In this document: positions 1 to 9,400 of the stretch, one piece after another | How positions within the stretch are numbered: the first letter of the stretch is position 1 | Layout: every line of letters starts with the position of its first letter | NCBI RefSeq assembly: GCF_038002165.1 | Contig: NZ_JBBOBR010000001.1 | Coordinates: forward strand, 1,240,001-1,304,000 | Length of the DNA: 64,000 bases | Source of the DNA: Cytobacillus sp. FSL H8-0458 | GTDB lineage: Bacteria > Bacillota > Bacilli > Bacillales > Cytobacillaceae | Reading direction: 5' to 3' | The notes under the pieces: model-generated | What the model was told of the DNA's origin: nothing | The model's database searches: none | Seen by the model: only the letters and a program-made list of their open reading frames with translations | Made by a program: the position numbers and the translations under genes

Positions 1-48
1 TTAGAAGATTATTTCACAAAATTGGTGGGAGGTGGGAACATTGGTTAA
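1..48 (+). CDS. 3' end of ABC transporter ATP-binding protein (BcrA-like), partial
   Basis: Frame 1 is open from the window edge and ends at a TAA at 46-48, encoding a tail that reads LEDYFTKLVGGGNIG. Tails of this LEDYF..L.GG type end BcrA-like antibiotic ABC ATPases as I remember the family. The stop overlaps the proposed TTG start of the next gene by 8 bases, which suggests translational coupling of ATPase and permease. Nothing more can be said because the rest of the gene lies outside the window. Confidence 0.6.
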   Translation, partial: LEDYFTKLVGGGNIG

Positions 49-778
49 TCTCTTATATACAGAGTTTTTAAAACTTAAAAGGTCTAAGATGCAACTAATA
101 AGTACAGTTGGAGCTTCAGTAGTACCTCTTATGGTAGTCATCGCATCCTATATACAGATGAAAACAGAGAAGCCTTCTCCTATTATAGAATTTCACGAAC
201 TTTTCAGCAATGCAAACTTATACACAATCCTAGTAGTTGGAGTTCCGCTGTATGGAGTGGTTGCTGCTTATATTTTTAACCGGGAATATATGGATGACAC
301 TTTAAAAAACCTTTTAACAATACCCGTTTCACGAGTGAATCTCATTCTCAGTAAACTCCTGCTGCTTTTTATGTGGATACTCTTTTTAACTCTAGTTTCG
401 TGGGGGCTAACTTTAATACTAGGTGTGCTGCTGCAATTCCAAGGTCTCAGTAAATCGCTAATCTCAGAATCATTTCTGCAATTTCTTTTAGGTGGCATTT
501 TGTTATTTGCTTTATCAACGCCTATTGTTTTAATTACCGTAGTTTTAAAGAATTACGTGCCAACAATAATCTTTACCATATTGGTCACTCTGATAAATAT
601 CATGACTGCTAATTCAGAACATAGAGGGTTGTTTCCTTGGGCAGCAGCAGGAGACATATCCATGAACACGCTTCTTCCTACTTATCCTCCAGAGTACTCC
701 TATATGGGAATTGCTTTGTTTTCGATCTTTGGATTTGTTTCATTACTCATCTATTTTAACAAAATAGATATACATTAA
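41..778 (+). CDS. bcrB: ABC-2 type permease of a bacitracin-type self-resistance transporter (BcrB-like)
   Basis: About 245 aa with six hydrophobic segments and a short cytoplasmic N-terminus (LVNLLYTEFLKLKRSKM), as in BcrB-type permeases. It should pair with the ATPase ending at 48 and act in the membrane in detoxifying a peptide that binds undecaprenyl pyrophosphate. A TTG start at 41 is preferred over GTG at 32 because GGAGGTGG (28-35) sits 5 bases before the TTG and leaves almost no spacing for the GTG. The neighbours (a BcrC-like phosphatase next, bacitracin-type synthetases downstream) support a self-resistance role. In B. licheniformis bcrABC lie downstream of the synthetases; here they are upstream. 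Confidence 0.8.
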   Translation: MVNLLYTEFLKLKRSKMQLISTVGASVVPLMVVIASYIQMKTEKPSPIIEFHELFSNANLYTILVVGVPLYGVVAAYIFNREYMDDTLKNLLTIPVSRVNLILSKLLLLFMWILFLTLVSWGLTLILGVLLQFQGLSKSLISESFLQFLLGGILLFALSTPIVLITVVLKNYVPTIIFTILVTLINIMTANSEHRGLFPWAAAGDISMNTLLPTYPPEYSYMGIALFSIFGFVSLLIYFNKIDIH

Positions 779-857
779 ATATTTTAATACTTTAGCTGGG
801 ATTTTAAAATTTAGTTCCTCAGTGTGTAAATGTACTTATTATAGGAGGTTTACAAAA

Positions 858-1457
858 ATGTCTTTTTGGGAGATAAACATTTCCGCTTTTCGTATGGTAA
901 ATGATTTAGGTAAGGAATATCAATTTCTTGATTCAACTGTGATCCTGATTGCTGAATATACAGTTTTCGTTTTAGCCCTAGTGATGCTGGGATACTGGTT
1001 TACCCGCACACATAAAAATAGGATGATGGTCATTCAAGCTATGATTGCTTTCATTGCAGCTGAAATTATTGGGAAGGCTGCTGGCCTATTTTATGGCAAT
1101 AATCAGCCTTTTGCTGTTCTGCCAAACGTTAACAAACTTGTAGATCATGCAGTAGATAATTCTTTTCCCAGCGACCATACTATTTTATTTTTTTCAATTG
1201 CTTTCTCATTTTGGCTTGTTCACAAAAAAACAGGATGGATCTGGATATTACTTGCGTTTATTGTAGGAATCTCACGTATATGGGCAGGCCTGCATTACCC
1301 TTTTGATATAGCTGCAGGAGCTATTATAGCCATTATTTCAGCTTTTTTATCCAAGTGGCTTGTACCGAAGCTGGGATTTATTAAAAACATCCTTGCTATA
1401 TATGAAAAAGGTGAAGGGTACATTCTTCCTCGTAAAGAGAAGACTAAAAATTTTTAA
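858..1457 (+). CDS. bcrC: Undecaprenyl-pyrophosphate phosphatase, PAP2 family (BcrC-like)
   Basis: 199 aa, several membrane spans. The PAP2 signature is complete: K..GLFYGNNQPF (motif 1 with NNQPF as in BcrC), SFPSDHT (motif 2) and SRIWAGLHYPFDI (motif 3, catalytic His and Asp). The enzyme dephosphorylates undecaprenyl pyrophosphate, the target of bacitracin, and so competes with the antibiotic. The start is ATG 858, preceded by AGGAGG at 843-848; a GTG at 822 is in frame but has no ribosome site. The gene follows bcrB by about 80 bp and ends at a hairpin terminator at 1465, so bcrA-bcrB-bcrC looks like one resistance operon. Confidence 0.88.
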   Translation: MSFWEINISAFRMVNDLGKEYQFLDSTVILIAEYTVFVLALVMLGYWFTRTHKNRMMVIQAMIAFIAAEIIGKAAGLFYGNNQPFAVLPNVNKLVDHAVDNSFPSDHTILFFSIAFSFWLVHKKTGWIWILLAFIVGISRIWAGLHYPFDIAAGAIIAIISAFLSKWLVPKLGFIKNILAIYEKGEGYILPRKEKTKNF

Positions 1458-1464
1458 GCCAGTC

Positions 1465-1492
1465 AAAACATCTGATAAAGTCAGGTGTTTTT
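1465..1492 (+). terminator. Rho-independent terminator after bcrC
   Basis: An 11-bp stem (1465-1475 with 1481-1491, one G:U pair) with a 5-base loop, ending in TTTTT. It closes the bcrABC-like operon. Confidence 0.7.
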
Positions 1493-1568
1493 GTGCGATT
1501 AATAATACTGAATTTTTAGGTAATTTAGCCCAGTATGGTTACATAGGAAAATAAGACATATTCATCAA

Positions 1569-1596
1569 TTGACGATATCTGTATAGTAATTAAATT
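1569..1596 (+). promoter_or_regulatory. Candidate sigma-A promoter for the exporter/biosynthesis operon
   Basis: TTGACG at 1569-1574, a 16-base spacer, then TAAATT at 1591-1596. It lies between the bcrC terminator and the MFS gene. The -35 box matches 5 of 6 positions and the -10 box only 4 of 6, so this is a weak call made by eye. Confidence 0.35.
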
Positions 1597-1683
1597 ACAT
1601 TTCTGTAATAATATGGGATGCAAAGGTTATTCTAATTAATCTCAGATAATTGGTGGATTGCTGTTTGAGTTTTTTAGGATTTT

Positions 1684-2976
1684 ATGAAATGGGGAATTCT
1701 GATGAGAACCATGATAGCTCTATTTGGAAATAGAAATTTTTTAAAATTATTCCTGGCATCCTTTACATCCCAAATGGGAGGAACAATTGGCATAACTGCC
1801 CTTATGTTTTATTTACTTAATCGATATTCTGAAAAACCAGCATATGCCACTGTGACTGAACTGATGCTATCTTTACCCACTTTAGCTGTTTTCTTTCTTG
1901 TAGGTGTATTTGCAGATCGCCTGGACAGACAGCGAGTCGCCAAGAATTGTGACTGGATCTGTGCTGTATTATCCATCCTTATGCTCCTTGCCTTAGTAAT
2001 TGATGTGATGCCAATAGTCTTTACGCTTCTTTTTCTTAGAGGGGCTGTAAAAAGCTTTTTTTATCCAGCTCAATCATCAATTGTACAAGGCATACTGGAC
2101 GAAAAAGAGTATCCTGCCGCAGCTGGATTGAATCAAATGGTTGCCAGTTTGTTTGTACTCTTCGGAAGTGGAATCGGGATAATTAGTTATTGGTCAATTG
2201 GTATAGAAGGAGCAATATTAATAGATGCATTAAGCTTCATTGCAAGCGGGCTACTTATACATTTATGCAGAATTTCGGAAGACATCAGATTACCGAATGG
2301 AAAACACTCTTTTAAGGATTTAAAAATTAGGCTTGTTTTGGATGATTTCAAGGAGGGCTTACTTTATATAAAAAGGCACAAACTACTTCTTACTCTGGTT
2401 TCCGGGTTTGTTGTATTCGGTATTTTAAATGGAGGATTGTCCGTTATGCAGGTTTTCATCTTAAAATACAAGCTTAGCCCGACAAATTATGAGGAGATAT
2501 CTATAATATTGGGATTTGTATTTGGGTCGGGAGTTTTGGCTGGAAGCTTACTTGCGTCAAGTCTTTCACATAAATTAAAGCTCCAGACCATCTTAATTTC
2601 AGCTCTACTGGCTGCAGGGGGAGCCACTATTTTGAGTTCCATAGTAAATAATGTATGGCTTTATATGTTGTGCACTGCAGGAGTGGCGCTTGCAATACCT
2701 ATGATAAATGTCGCAATAGGAGGGTGGATGCCTAAAATTGTTGATCCAAAAATGATGGGAAGAGTACAAGGGTGTGTTAATCCTTTAATGATGTTTTCAC
2801 AAACCTTAACTCTTCTTTTTATTGCTGCACTTTACCCGGTTATTTTAACTGTTGAATCACTATATTGGCTGGTAGGAGGTTGTTTGATAGTTGTAGGTTT
2901 CTTTTACATGATCGCTTTACCCAAATTTAATATAAGCACAGTAAATAAAACTGCCAGCTCAGTATTAGAAAGGTAA
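1684..2976 (+). CDS. MFS transporter, likely peptide/drug exporter of the cluster
   Basis: 430 aa with about 12 hydrophobic segments and the MFS loop 2-3 motif (GVFADRLDRQRV, near residue 78). The overall pattern is that of the macrolide-efflux (MefA/MFS_3) branch. It stands first in a run of same-strand genes leading to the synthetases, so export of the peptide or an added resistance function is likely; this is inference from context. ATG 1684 has AGGA five bases upstream; ATG 1702 after GGGGAA is a possible alternative start. The bacitracin cluster of B. licheniformis, as I remember it, does not include this gene. Confidence 0.75.
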   Translation: MKWGILMRTMIALFGNRNFLKLFLASFTSQMGGTIGITALMFYLLNRYSEKPAYATVTELMLSLPTLAVFFLVGVFADRLDRQRVAKNCDWICAVLSILMLLALVIDVMPIVFTLLFLRGAVKSFFYPAQSSIVQGILDEKEYPAAAGLNQMVASLFVLFGSGIGIISYWSIGIEGAILIDALSFIASGLLIHLCRISEDIRLPNGKHSFKDLKIRLVLDDFKEGLLYIKRHKLLLTLVSGFVVFGILNGGLSVMQVFILKYKLSPTNYEEISIILGFVFGSGVLAGSLLASSLSHKLKLQTILISALLAAGGATILSSIVNNVWLYMLCTAGVALAIPMINVAIGGWMPKIVDPKMMGRVQGCVNPLMMFSQTLTLLFIAALYPVILTVESLYWLVGGCLIVVGFFYMIALPKFNISTVNKTASSVLER

Positions 2977-3030
2977 TAATTTAGTGTTAATGATTAATAT
3001 TAATTAAGTTTGTTTTCTTGAGAGGGAGCT

Positions 3031-3747
3031 ATGGAGATATACGCTGTTAGGATTAGGGATATGTGCCTGAAGGAAGTGAACAATATCTGCTCATCATTTT
3101 CTTCAGAAAAAAAATACACATTAGAGAAATATACCAATAAGTTGGATAGAATTCGAAGTCTTCTTGGAGAATTACTGATTAGGACGGTTGCGATTAATAG
3201 ATTACGTATAGACAATAACAGTTTGACTTTTGATAAAAACCAGTTTGGTAAACCTTTTTTGAAAGGTTATCCAAAGTTCCATTTCAATATATCCCACTCT
3301 GGAGATTATGTAGTTTGCGCTATCAGTAATTCACTAATTGGAATAGACATTGAAAAAATTAATCAAATTGATTATGAAGCCATTGCAAAAGACTTTTTCT
3401 CTTCACCAGAGTATCTGTATATAACTCAAAACGATAAGCATAATAATTTGAAAAAGTTCTATAATATTTGGACATTAAAAGAAAGCTTTATAAAGTGCTG
3501 CGGTATTGGATTATCTATGCCTTTAGATACATTCACAATCATCAAAAATCATAACCATATTAGGGTGGCTTCTGCCAAAGGAGAGTTCAAAACCAGATAT
3601 TACTTTAAATTATTTGATATAGACCGTGAGTATAAGTTGGCGGTTTGCTCATTAGATAGAACTTTTCCAGAAAAAGTTACGTTAATTAATCAGGAAAGCC
3701 TGATCACTAATTATTATAATCTTGTCTCAAATGGAGGGTTAGCTTAA
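3031..3747 (+). CDS. 4'-phosphopantetheinyl transferase, Sfp type
   Basis: 238 aa. The two family motifs are present: the GIDIEKI stretch after FNISHSGDYV (acidic Mg2+-binding residues) and WTLKESFIKCCGIGLS. The protein moves phosphopantetheine from CoA onto the serine of each carrier (T) domain, so it should activate all twelve T domains encoded downstream. The start ATG 3031 follows GAGAGGGA. Its TAA (3745-3747) shares a base with the ATG of the next gene, so the two are probably translationally coupled. A dedicated Sfp enzyme inside a bacitracin-type cluster makes the locus self-sufficient after transfer. Confidence 0.92.
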   Translation: MEIYAVRIRDMCLKEVNNICSSFSSEKKYTLEKYTNKLDRIRSLLGELLIRTVAINRLRIDNNSLTFDKNQFGKPFLKGYPKFHFNISHSGDYVVCAISNSLIGIDIEKINQIDYEAIAKDFFSSPEYLYITQNDKHNNLKKFYNIWTLKESFIKCCGIGLSMPLDTFTIIKNHNHIRVASAKGEFKTRYYFKLFDIDREYKLAVCSLDRTFPEKVTLINQESLITNYYNLVSNGGLA

Positions 3748-4457
3748 TGATTTTATTTTGTCTACCTTATGCAGGAGGATCGGAAGCTATTTACCATAAG
3801 TGGGAGCATCATCTAAACGAATCTATTAATCTATGTCCAATAACCTTAAAGGGGAGAGGAAGGAGATTCAACGAGCCATTTTATAGCAGCCTGGAAGAAG
3901 CCATTGAAGATATATTCGAACATATTAAAGCTAAATTGGAAGTAAGTGAATATGCGATTTTTGGACACAGTATGGGCAGCTTATTGGCGTATGAACTTTA
4001 TTACAAAATTAATGAATTAGGGTTTAAACTGCCAAATCATATTTTCTTTTCGGGTTACAGGACGCCTGGCACCAAGAAAAATGAAAGTATACACAGCTTA
4101 CCTAATAATGAATTTAAAAGGAAAATAGTTGAATTAGGAGGTACACCAGAAGAACTGGTAAATAATGATGATTTGTTTGATCTATTTATTCCGTTATTAA
4201 GAAGTGATTTTAAAATGGTTGAAACTTATAAATACAAGGAACGAAAGAATAAAATATCATGCGATATATCTGTTCTAAATGGATTAAGCGATACCATTCC
4301 CCTGGAAAATCTCAGGTATTGGAAAAGTTATACTGATAAATCATGCCAATTTTATAATTTTGATGGTAATCACTTTTTTATTAATAGCAATACAGTTGAA
4401 ATCACTTCTTTAATAAAACATACATTGGAAGCAGGAAAAAAAATTAAAATATTTTGA
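3747..4457 (+). CDS. bacT: Type II thioesterase (BacT-like)
   Basis: 236 aa alpha/beta-hydrolase. The N-terminus LFCLPYAGGS, nucleophile motif GHSMG (serine near residue 75), the acid in NGLSDTIP and the histidine in GNHFFI form the type II thioesterase set. It releases wrong or stalled acyl groups from the T domains. It starts on the last base of the preceding stop codon, with GGAGGG at 3733-3738 as ribosome site. Its position just before the first synthetase matches bacT of the B. licheniformis cluster. Confidence 0.9.
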   Translation: MILFCLPYAGGSEAIYHKWEHHLNESINLCPITLKGRGRRFNEPFYSSLEEAIEDIFEHIKAKLEVSEYAIFGHSMGSLLAYELYYKINELGFKLPNHIFFSGYRTPGTKKNESIHSLPNNEFKRKIVELGGTPEELVNNDDLFDLFIPLLRSDFKMVETYKYKERKNKISCDISVLNGLSDTIPLENLRYWKSYTDKSCQFYNFDGNHFFINSNTVEITSLIKHTLEAGKKIKIF

Positions 4458-4484
4458 CATATGTATTTCATGAAAAGTTAGCAT
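4454..4484 (+). promoter_or_regulatory. Weak promoter candidate before the first synthetase
   Basis: TTGACA at 4454-4459 overlaps the stop codon of the thioesterase gene; TAGCAT at 4479-4484 would be the -10 box with a long 19-base spacer. The 161-bp gap to the synthetase start shows no terminator, so read-through from upstream is equally possible. Confidence 0.22.
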
Positions 4485-4618
4485 GTTTTTCACGCTGATC
4501 TACATAACCTGGAAATTTTCAACGATAACATAGATGTTTCAAGTTTCTTCCTGTGTGAGATTTGTGTCATGGAAGTGATCATTTGCCAGATGAATATTTT
4601 ATGAACAGGAGAATGAAT

Positions 4619-6460
4619 ATGTCAATTGGAAACCCAAGCGGCTTCAAAAGTGATATCGAACAATTCTTAATACAAGGTTATAACAATACCGAAACGGATT
4701 ATCCCAAAACGGCGACTATAAGTCAATTATTTGAAGAGCAAGCGAGAATGCACCCTGATCATATAGCTGTTGTTCATGGGAATCGGCAAATCTCATACAA
4801 GGAGCTTAATGAACAATCAAACCAAGTTGCAAATTTATTAAGAGGTAAAGGGATTAATAGTTCAGATATTGTTGGTTTGATGATTGACCGAACATTTGAA
4901 ATGATCATCGGACTAATGGGGATTCTGAAGTCTGGAGCAGCATACCTGCCTATAGACCCTGAGTCGCCGCAAAAAAGAATTAATCATATGCTGAACGATA
5001 CAAATGCAAAACTCTTATTGACACAAGGAAAGTATCTTAATTTAATTCAACAAGATATAGAAATGATCAATTTAAATGAAGATTATTCTGAAGAGGATAA
5101 AGAAAATCTTACAAGAAATAACCGCTCCGATGACCCAGCATATATCATTTATACTTCTGGCTCAACAGGAATTCCTAAGGGTGTGGTTATCTCTCATTAC
5201 AATGCCATACGAGTGGTGAGAAACACCAATTATATTAAAATTACCGAAAATGATACCATTCTTCAACTTTCGAATTTTTCTTTTGATGGTTCAATTTTTG
5301 ATATATTCGGAGCCTTGCTAAATGGAGCAAAACTGGTACTTGTAGACAAAGATACTGTTGTGAACATACAAAAACTTGGAACTGCAATAAAACAGGAAAA
5401 AATCAGTGTTATGTTTATTACAACGGCACTCTTTAACGTACTAGTCGATTTAGATATTGGTTGTCTTAAGAATGTTCGAAAAATATTATTTGGCGGAGAA
5501 AGAGTGTCGGTTTCCCATGTGAGAAAAGCTCTAGACTATTTGGGGAAAGATAAAATTATCCACGTTTACGGCCCAACAGAAAGCACGGTTTTTACCACTT
5601 ATTATTTTGTAAATGAAATTGATAATGAAGATAAAACTATTCCAATTGGCAAGCCATTATCAAATACGGAAGTTTATATAATAGATAAAGAAGGAAATCC
5701 GCTTCCTATTGGTGAAGTGGGGGAGTTATGCATTTCAGGAGATGGTTTAAGTGCAGGTTATTTGAATAATGAGGAACTTACTTTAAAAAAATTTGTGGCA
5801 AATCCCTTTAAAAAAGGTAAAAGGTTATATCTAACGGGCGATTTAGCCAAATGGTTACCTGATGGAAATATTGAGTTTGTAAGCAGAATAGACCATCAAG
5901 TGAAAATTCGCGGGTTTCGAATTGAACTTGGGGAAATACAAAATCAGCTAAATAAACATGGAAGTGTCAAAGATTCAGTGATAATAGCTAAAGAAGAAGA
6001 GGGACGTCCTAGTTATTTGGCTGCTTATATAACTTCAGAATGTGAGGTTGCAATTGAGGACTTAAGAATCTTCTTGAAGGATAAAGTTCCTGAATATATG
6101 ATTCCTTCTTATTTTATTATACTTGATGACTTCCCGCTAACTGCGAATGGGAAAATCGATAAAAAGGCGTTGCCTGAACCTAACAATAGTATAGGAGATG
6201 TAGATTACGAAGCACCTCAAACAGAAACGGAGAAATTATTAGTTCGACTTTGGCAGGACATTTTAAAAATTGAAAAAATCGGTATAAATGATAGTTTTGC
6301 TTTCCTTGGAGGGCATTCATTAAATGCAATGGAACTCCTATCCACTATGAACGAAAAAATGAATGTAAACCTTCCGTTAAAGGAACTTTTTAGACTTTCC
6401 ACGATAAAAGAGATTAGTAAGTATATAAATGAGAATAAAGGTGTCCAAATAGAACAAAAT
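4619..6460 (+). other. Module 1: A(Ile)-T loading module
   Basis: No C domain precedes it, so it starts the chain. The pocket code read by eye is DGFFLGVVFK, one residue from the published Ile code DGFFLGVVYK of BacA module 1. The carrier serine is in GGHSLNAME. Confidence 0.85.
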
Positions 6461-9400
6461 TACTTTAGCGAAAAAACTGATTTAGCAAATATATACAAAC
6501 CATTTCCTCTTACAGGAATTCAGCTGGCATATTTGGTAGGCCGAGATGATACTTTTGAAATTGGGGGCTCGGCAACAAACCTAACGGTTGAATTTGAAAT
6601 GGATATTAATATAGATAGATTCAATCTTGCTTTACAAAAGCTGATAAACAGACATTCCATTCTCAGGACTATAATTCTAGAGAATGGAACTCAGAGAATA
6701 CTTCAAGAAGAAGTTTTATATTCAGTTGAATTTGTTGACCTATCAGAAGCTAATGAGGAACAAGCAGAAGAAAGAATATTGTCTGTGAGAAACCGAATGG
6801 TTACTAAAATTATTGATCCAAGTCAATGGCCGTTATTTGAGATAAAAGCTTTTATTTTACCTAATAAGAATAAGTATTTTTGCTTAAATATTGACCCTCT
6901 AATTTGTGATGATAGCAGCTTGAAAATTTTAATCAGGGAATTTAAGCAATTCTACGATGAGCCTGATCTTACCTTGCCAGAGTTATCTTACAATTTCAGA
7001 GATTATGTTTTAGCATCCAATAAATTTAAGAGCTCTACTTTATATAAAAAGGATGAAATGTATTGGATGAGCAAGTTGGATGAATTCCCAAGCGCACCTG
7101 CATTGCCATTAAAATGTAAACCTTCACAAATTGTAAGCCCTGCGTTTAATAAGTTTTCCAAATTTCTCGAGGGTGAAAAATGGAATAGATTAAAAAAACA
7201 AGCAAGGGATAGAAATCTTACACCTACTTCAGTATTGTGTGCAGCATATGCATATGTTCTAGCATATTGGAGTAATCAAAATCATTTTGCAGTGAATTTA
7301 ACAGTTTTTAATAGACTGCCTTTCCACGAAGATGTTAAAAAGATGGTCGGTGATTTCACTACATTGATGTTGTTAGATATTAATTCCAGCAGTTCGGTGG
7401 ATTCTTTTTGGGAATTTGCAGCAAGCGTACAAGATACTCTCTTGGAAGCTCTCGAACACAGACATTTTGACGGTGTAGACTTTATCAGGGCTATTGGAAA
7501 GAAAAATAAAATGAATAAACAAGCTATTATGCCTGTCGTTTTTACTAGTGTTTTAAGTGAAAACTCCGATGATTCTTTTGATCAGCTAGTGGATTTTGAA
7601 AGTATTAAATTTTTTAGCACACGAACCTCACAGGTCTACATCGATAATCAGGTTTATGAATTAAACGGGGGTTTGTATATTACCTGGGATTATGTTGATC
7701 AGTTATTTGATTCGAAAATAATTGAATCAATGTTCGAACAATATATCGGAATATTGAATCAAGTCATTTTTGAGGACCAGGTAAACGAGATCGAAGTAGA
7801 CCAAAATAGCCTAAAAGTTATTGAAGACTACAATGATACTAACAAAAATTTCGACATCTATACGTTACATGAAATGTTTATTAATCGAGCAAAATTATTC
7901 CCAGAAAAAGTAGCTGTGATTCATCATAATGAATCTATAACCTATAAAGAACTAGATGAAAAATCTAATCAAGTCGCAAGATACCTGGTCCAAAAAGGGG
8001 TCAAAAAAGGAGAATATATCGGTGTTTTGGGAGAGAGATGTATAAACACTGTGGTAAATCTCCTAGGAGTACTGAAATCTGGTGCGGCATATATACCACT
8101 GGATCCTGAATATCCTCAAGAGAGAAAAGAATATATCAAACAAAAAAGCAAATGTAATTTCTTTATAACACCTAGTATCTATAACGAAGAACAAATTGAT
8201 CAGTACTCCGTTGAGAAAATTGATATTGATATCGCTAAAACAGATATGGCTTATGTTATTTTTACATCTGGCAGTACAGGCAAGCCTAAAGGTGTTCAAA
8301 TAACTCATGGTGCTGCTGCAAATACCATAATAGACATAAACGAAAAATTTAAAGTTACAGAAGAAGACCGAATAATGGGAATATCCTCTTTGTGTTTCGA
8401 TCTTTCTGTTTATGATGTCTTTGGTTCACTATGTGCAGGTGCATCTCTTGTAATCATAGATGATCAAAGAGATGTTAACCAGCTAAAGTTTGTCTTAGAA
8501 AAAGAGCGAATAACAGTATGGAATTCAGTACCTGCCATTATGGAGTTAACGGTGGATCTTTATAGTTCTATTGAAAGAAATCAAGATTTGAGATTAGTGA
8601 TGCTTAGCGGAGACTGGATTTCCTTAGATCTCCCAGGAAAAATTAAAAAAACGTTTGAAAATGCAAAAGTAATTAGTTTAGGCGGGGCCACTGAAGGTTC
8701 TATATGGTCAATTTATTATCCGATTGAAGAAGTAAAGGAAAGCTGGAACAGCATACCTTATGGGAACCCATTGGCAAACCAGAAAATATATGTTCTGAAC
8801 CAGAAACGGCAATTATGCCCAATGGGGGTAGAGGGCGAATTATATATCGGCGGTTCAGGAGTAGCAAGTGGATATATTAATGATGAAGATAAAACCAAAT
8901 CATCATTTATTATGCATGATGAGTTTGGTTACATCTATAAAACTGGAGATCATGGGATTTTAAAAGAGGATGGTTATATAGAGTTCCTGGGAAGAAAAGA
9001 CAGTCAAGTAAAAATCAGAGGTTATAGAGTTGAATTAGGTGAAATTGAAAACTGTCTGATTACTCATAAGGATGTCATAAAGACGGTTGTGATGGATTTT
9101 AAAACTGAACATGGTATTAAAAACCTTTATGCATTTGTCATTTCCGATAATAATATTAATTCAAACGAGCTAAGATTATTTCTGCAAAACATGCTGCCAG
9201 ATTATATGATTCCAGCAAATTTCTTTCAAATCGACAAAATACCATTAACAGTAAATGGTAAAGTTGATAAGGAAATATTAGAAGAATTTCTAGCGAATCA
9301 AGCTATAAATGAAGTTGCTACTACTGTAAGCATTCAGGCAGAAAATGAAACTCAAGAAAAACTGCTGGACATTTGGAAAGATGTATTTGGGATGAAGCTT

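Noticed and set aside
822-857. GTG 822 as the start of the BcrC-like gene
   Set aside because: AGGAGG at 843-848 lies inside that extension and fits ATG 858; the extra residues do not resemble BcrC.
6490-7795. Second domain of synthetase 1 as an ordinary C domain
   Set aside because: HHxxxDG is missing and the full set of Cy motifs (DxxxxDxxS, GDFT, PVVFTS) is present.
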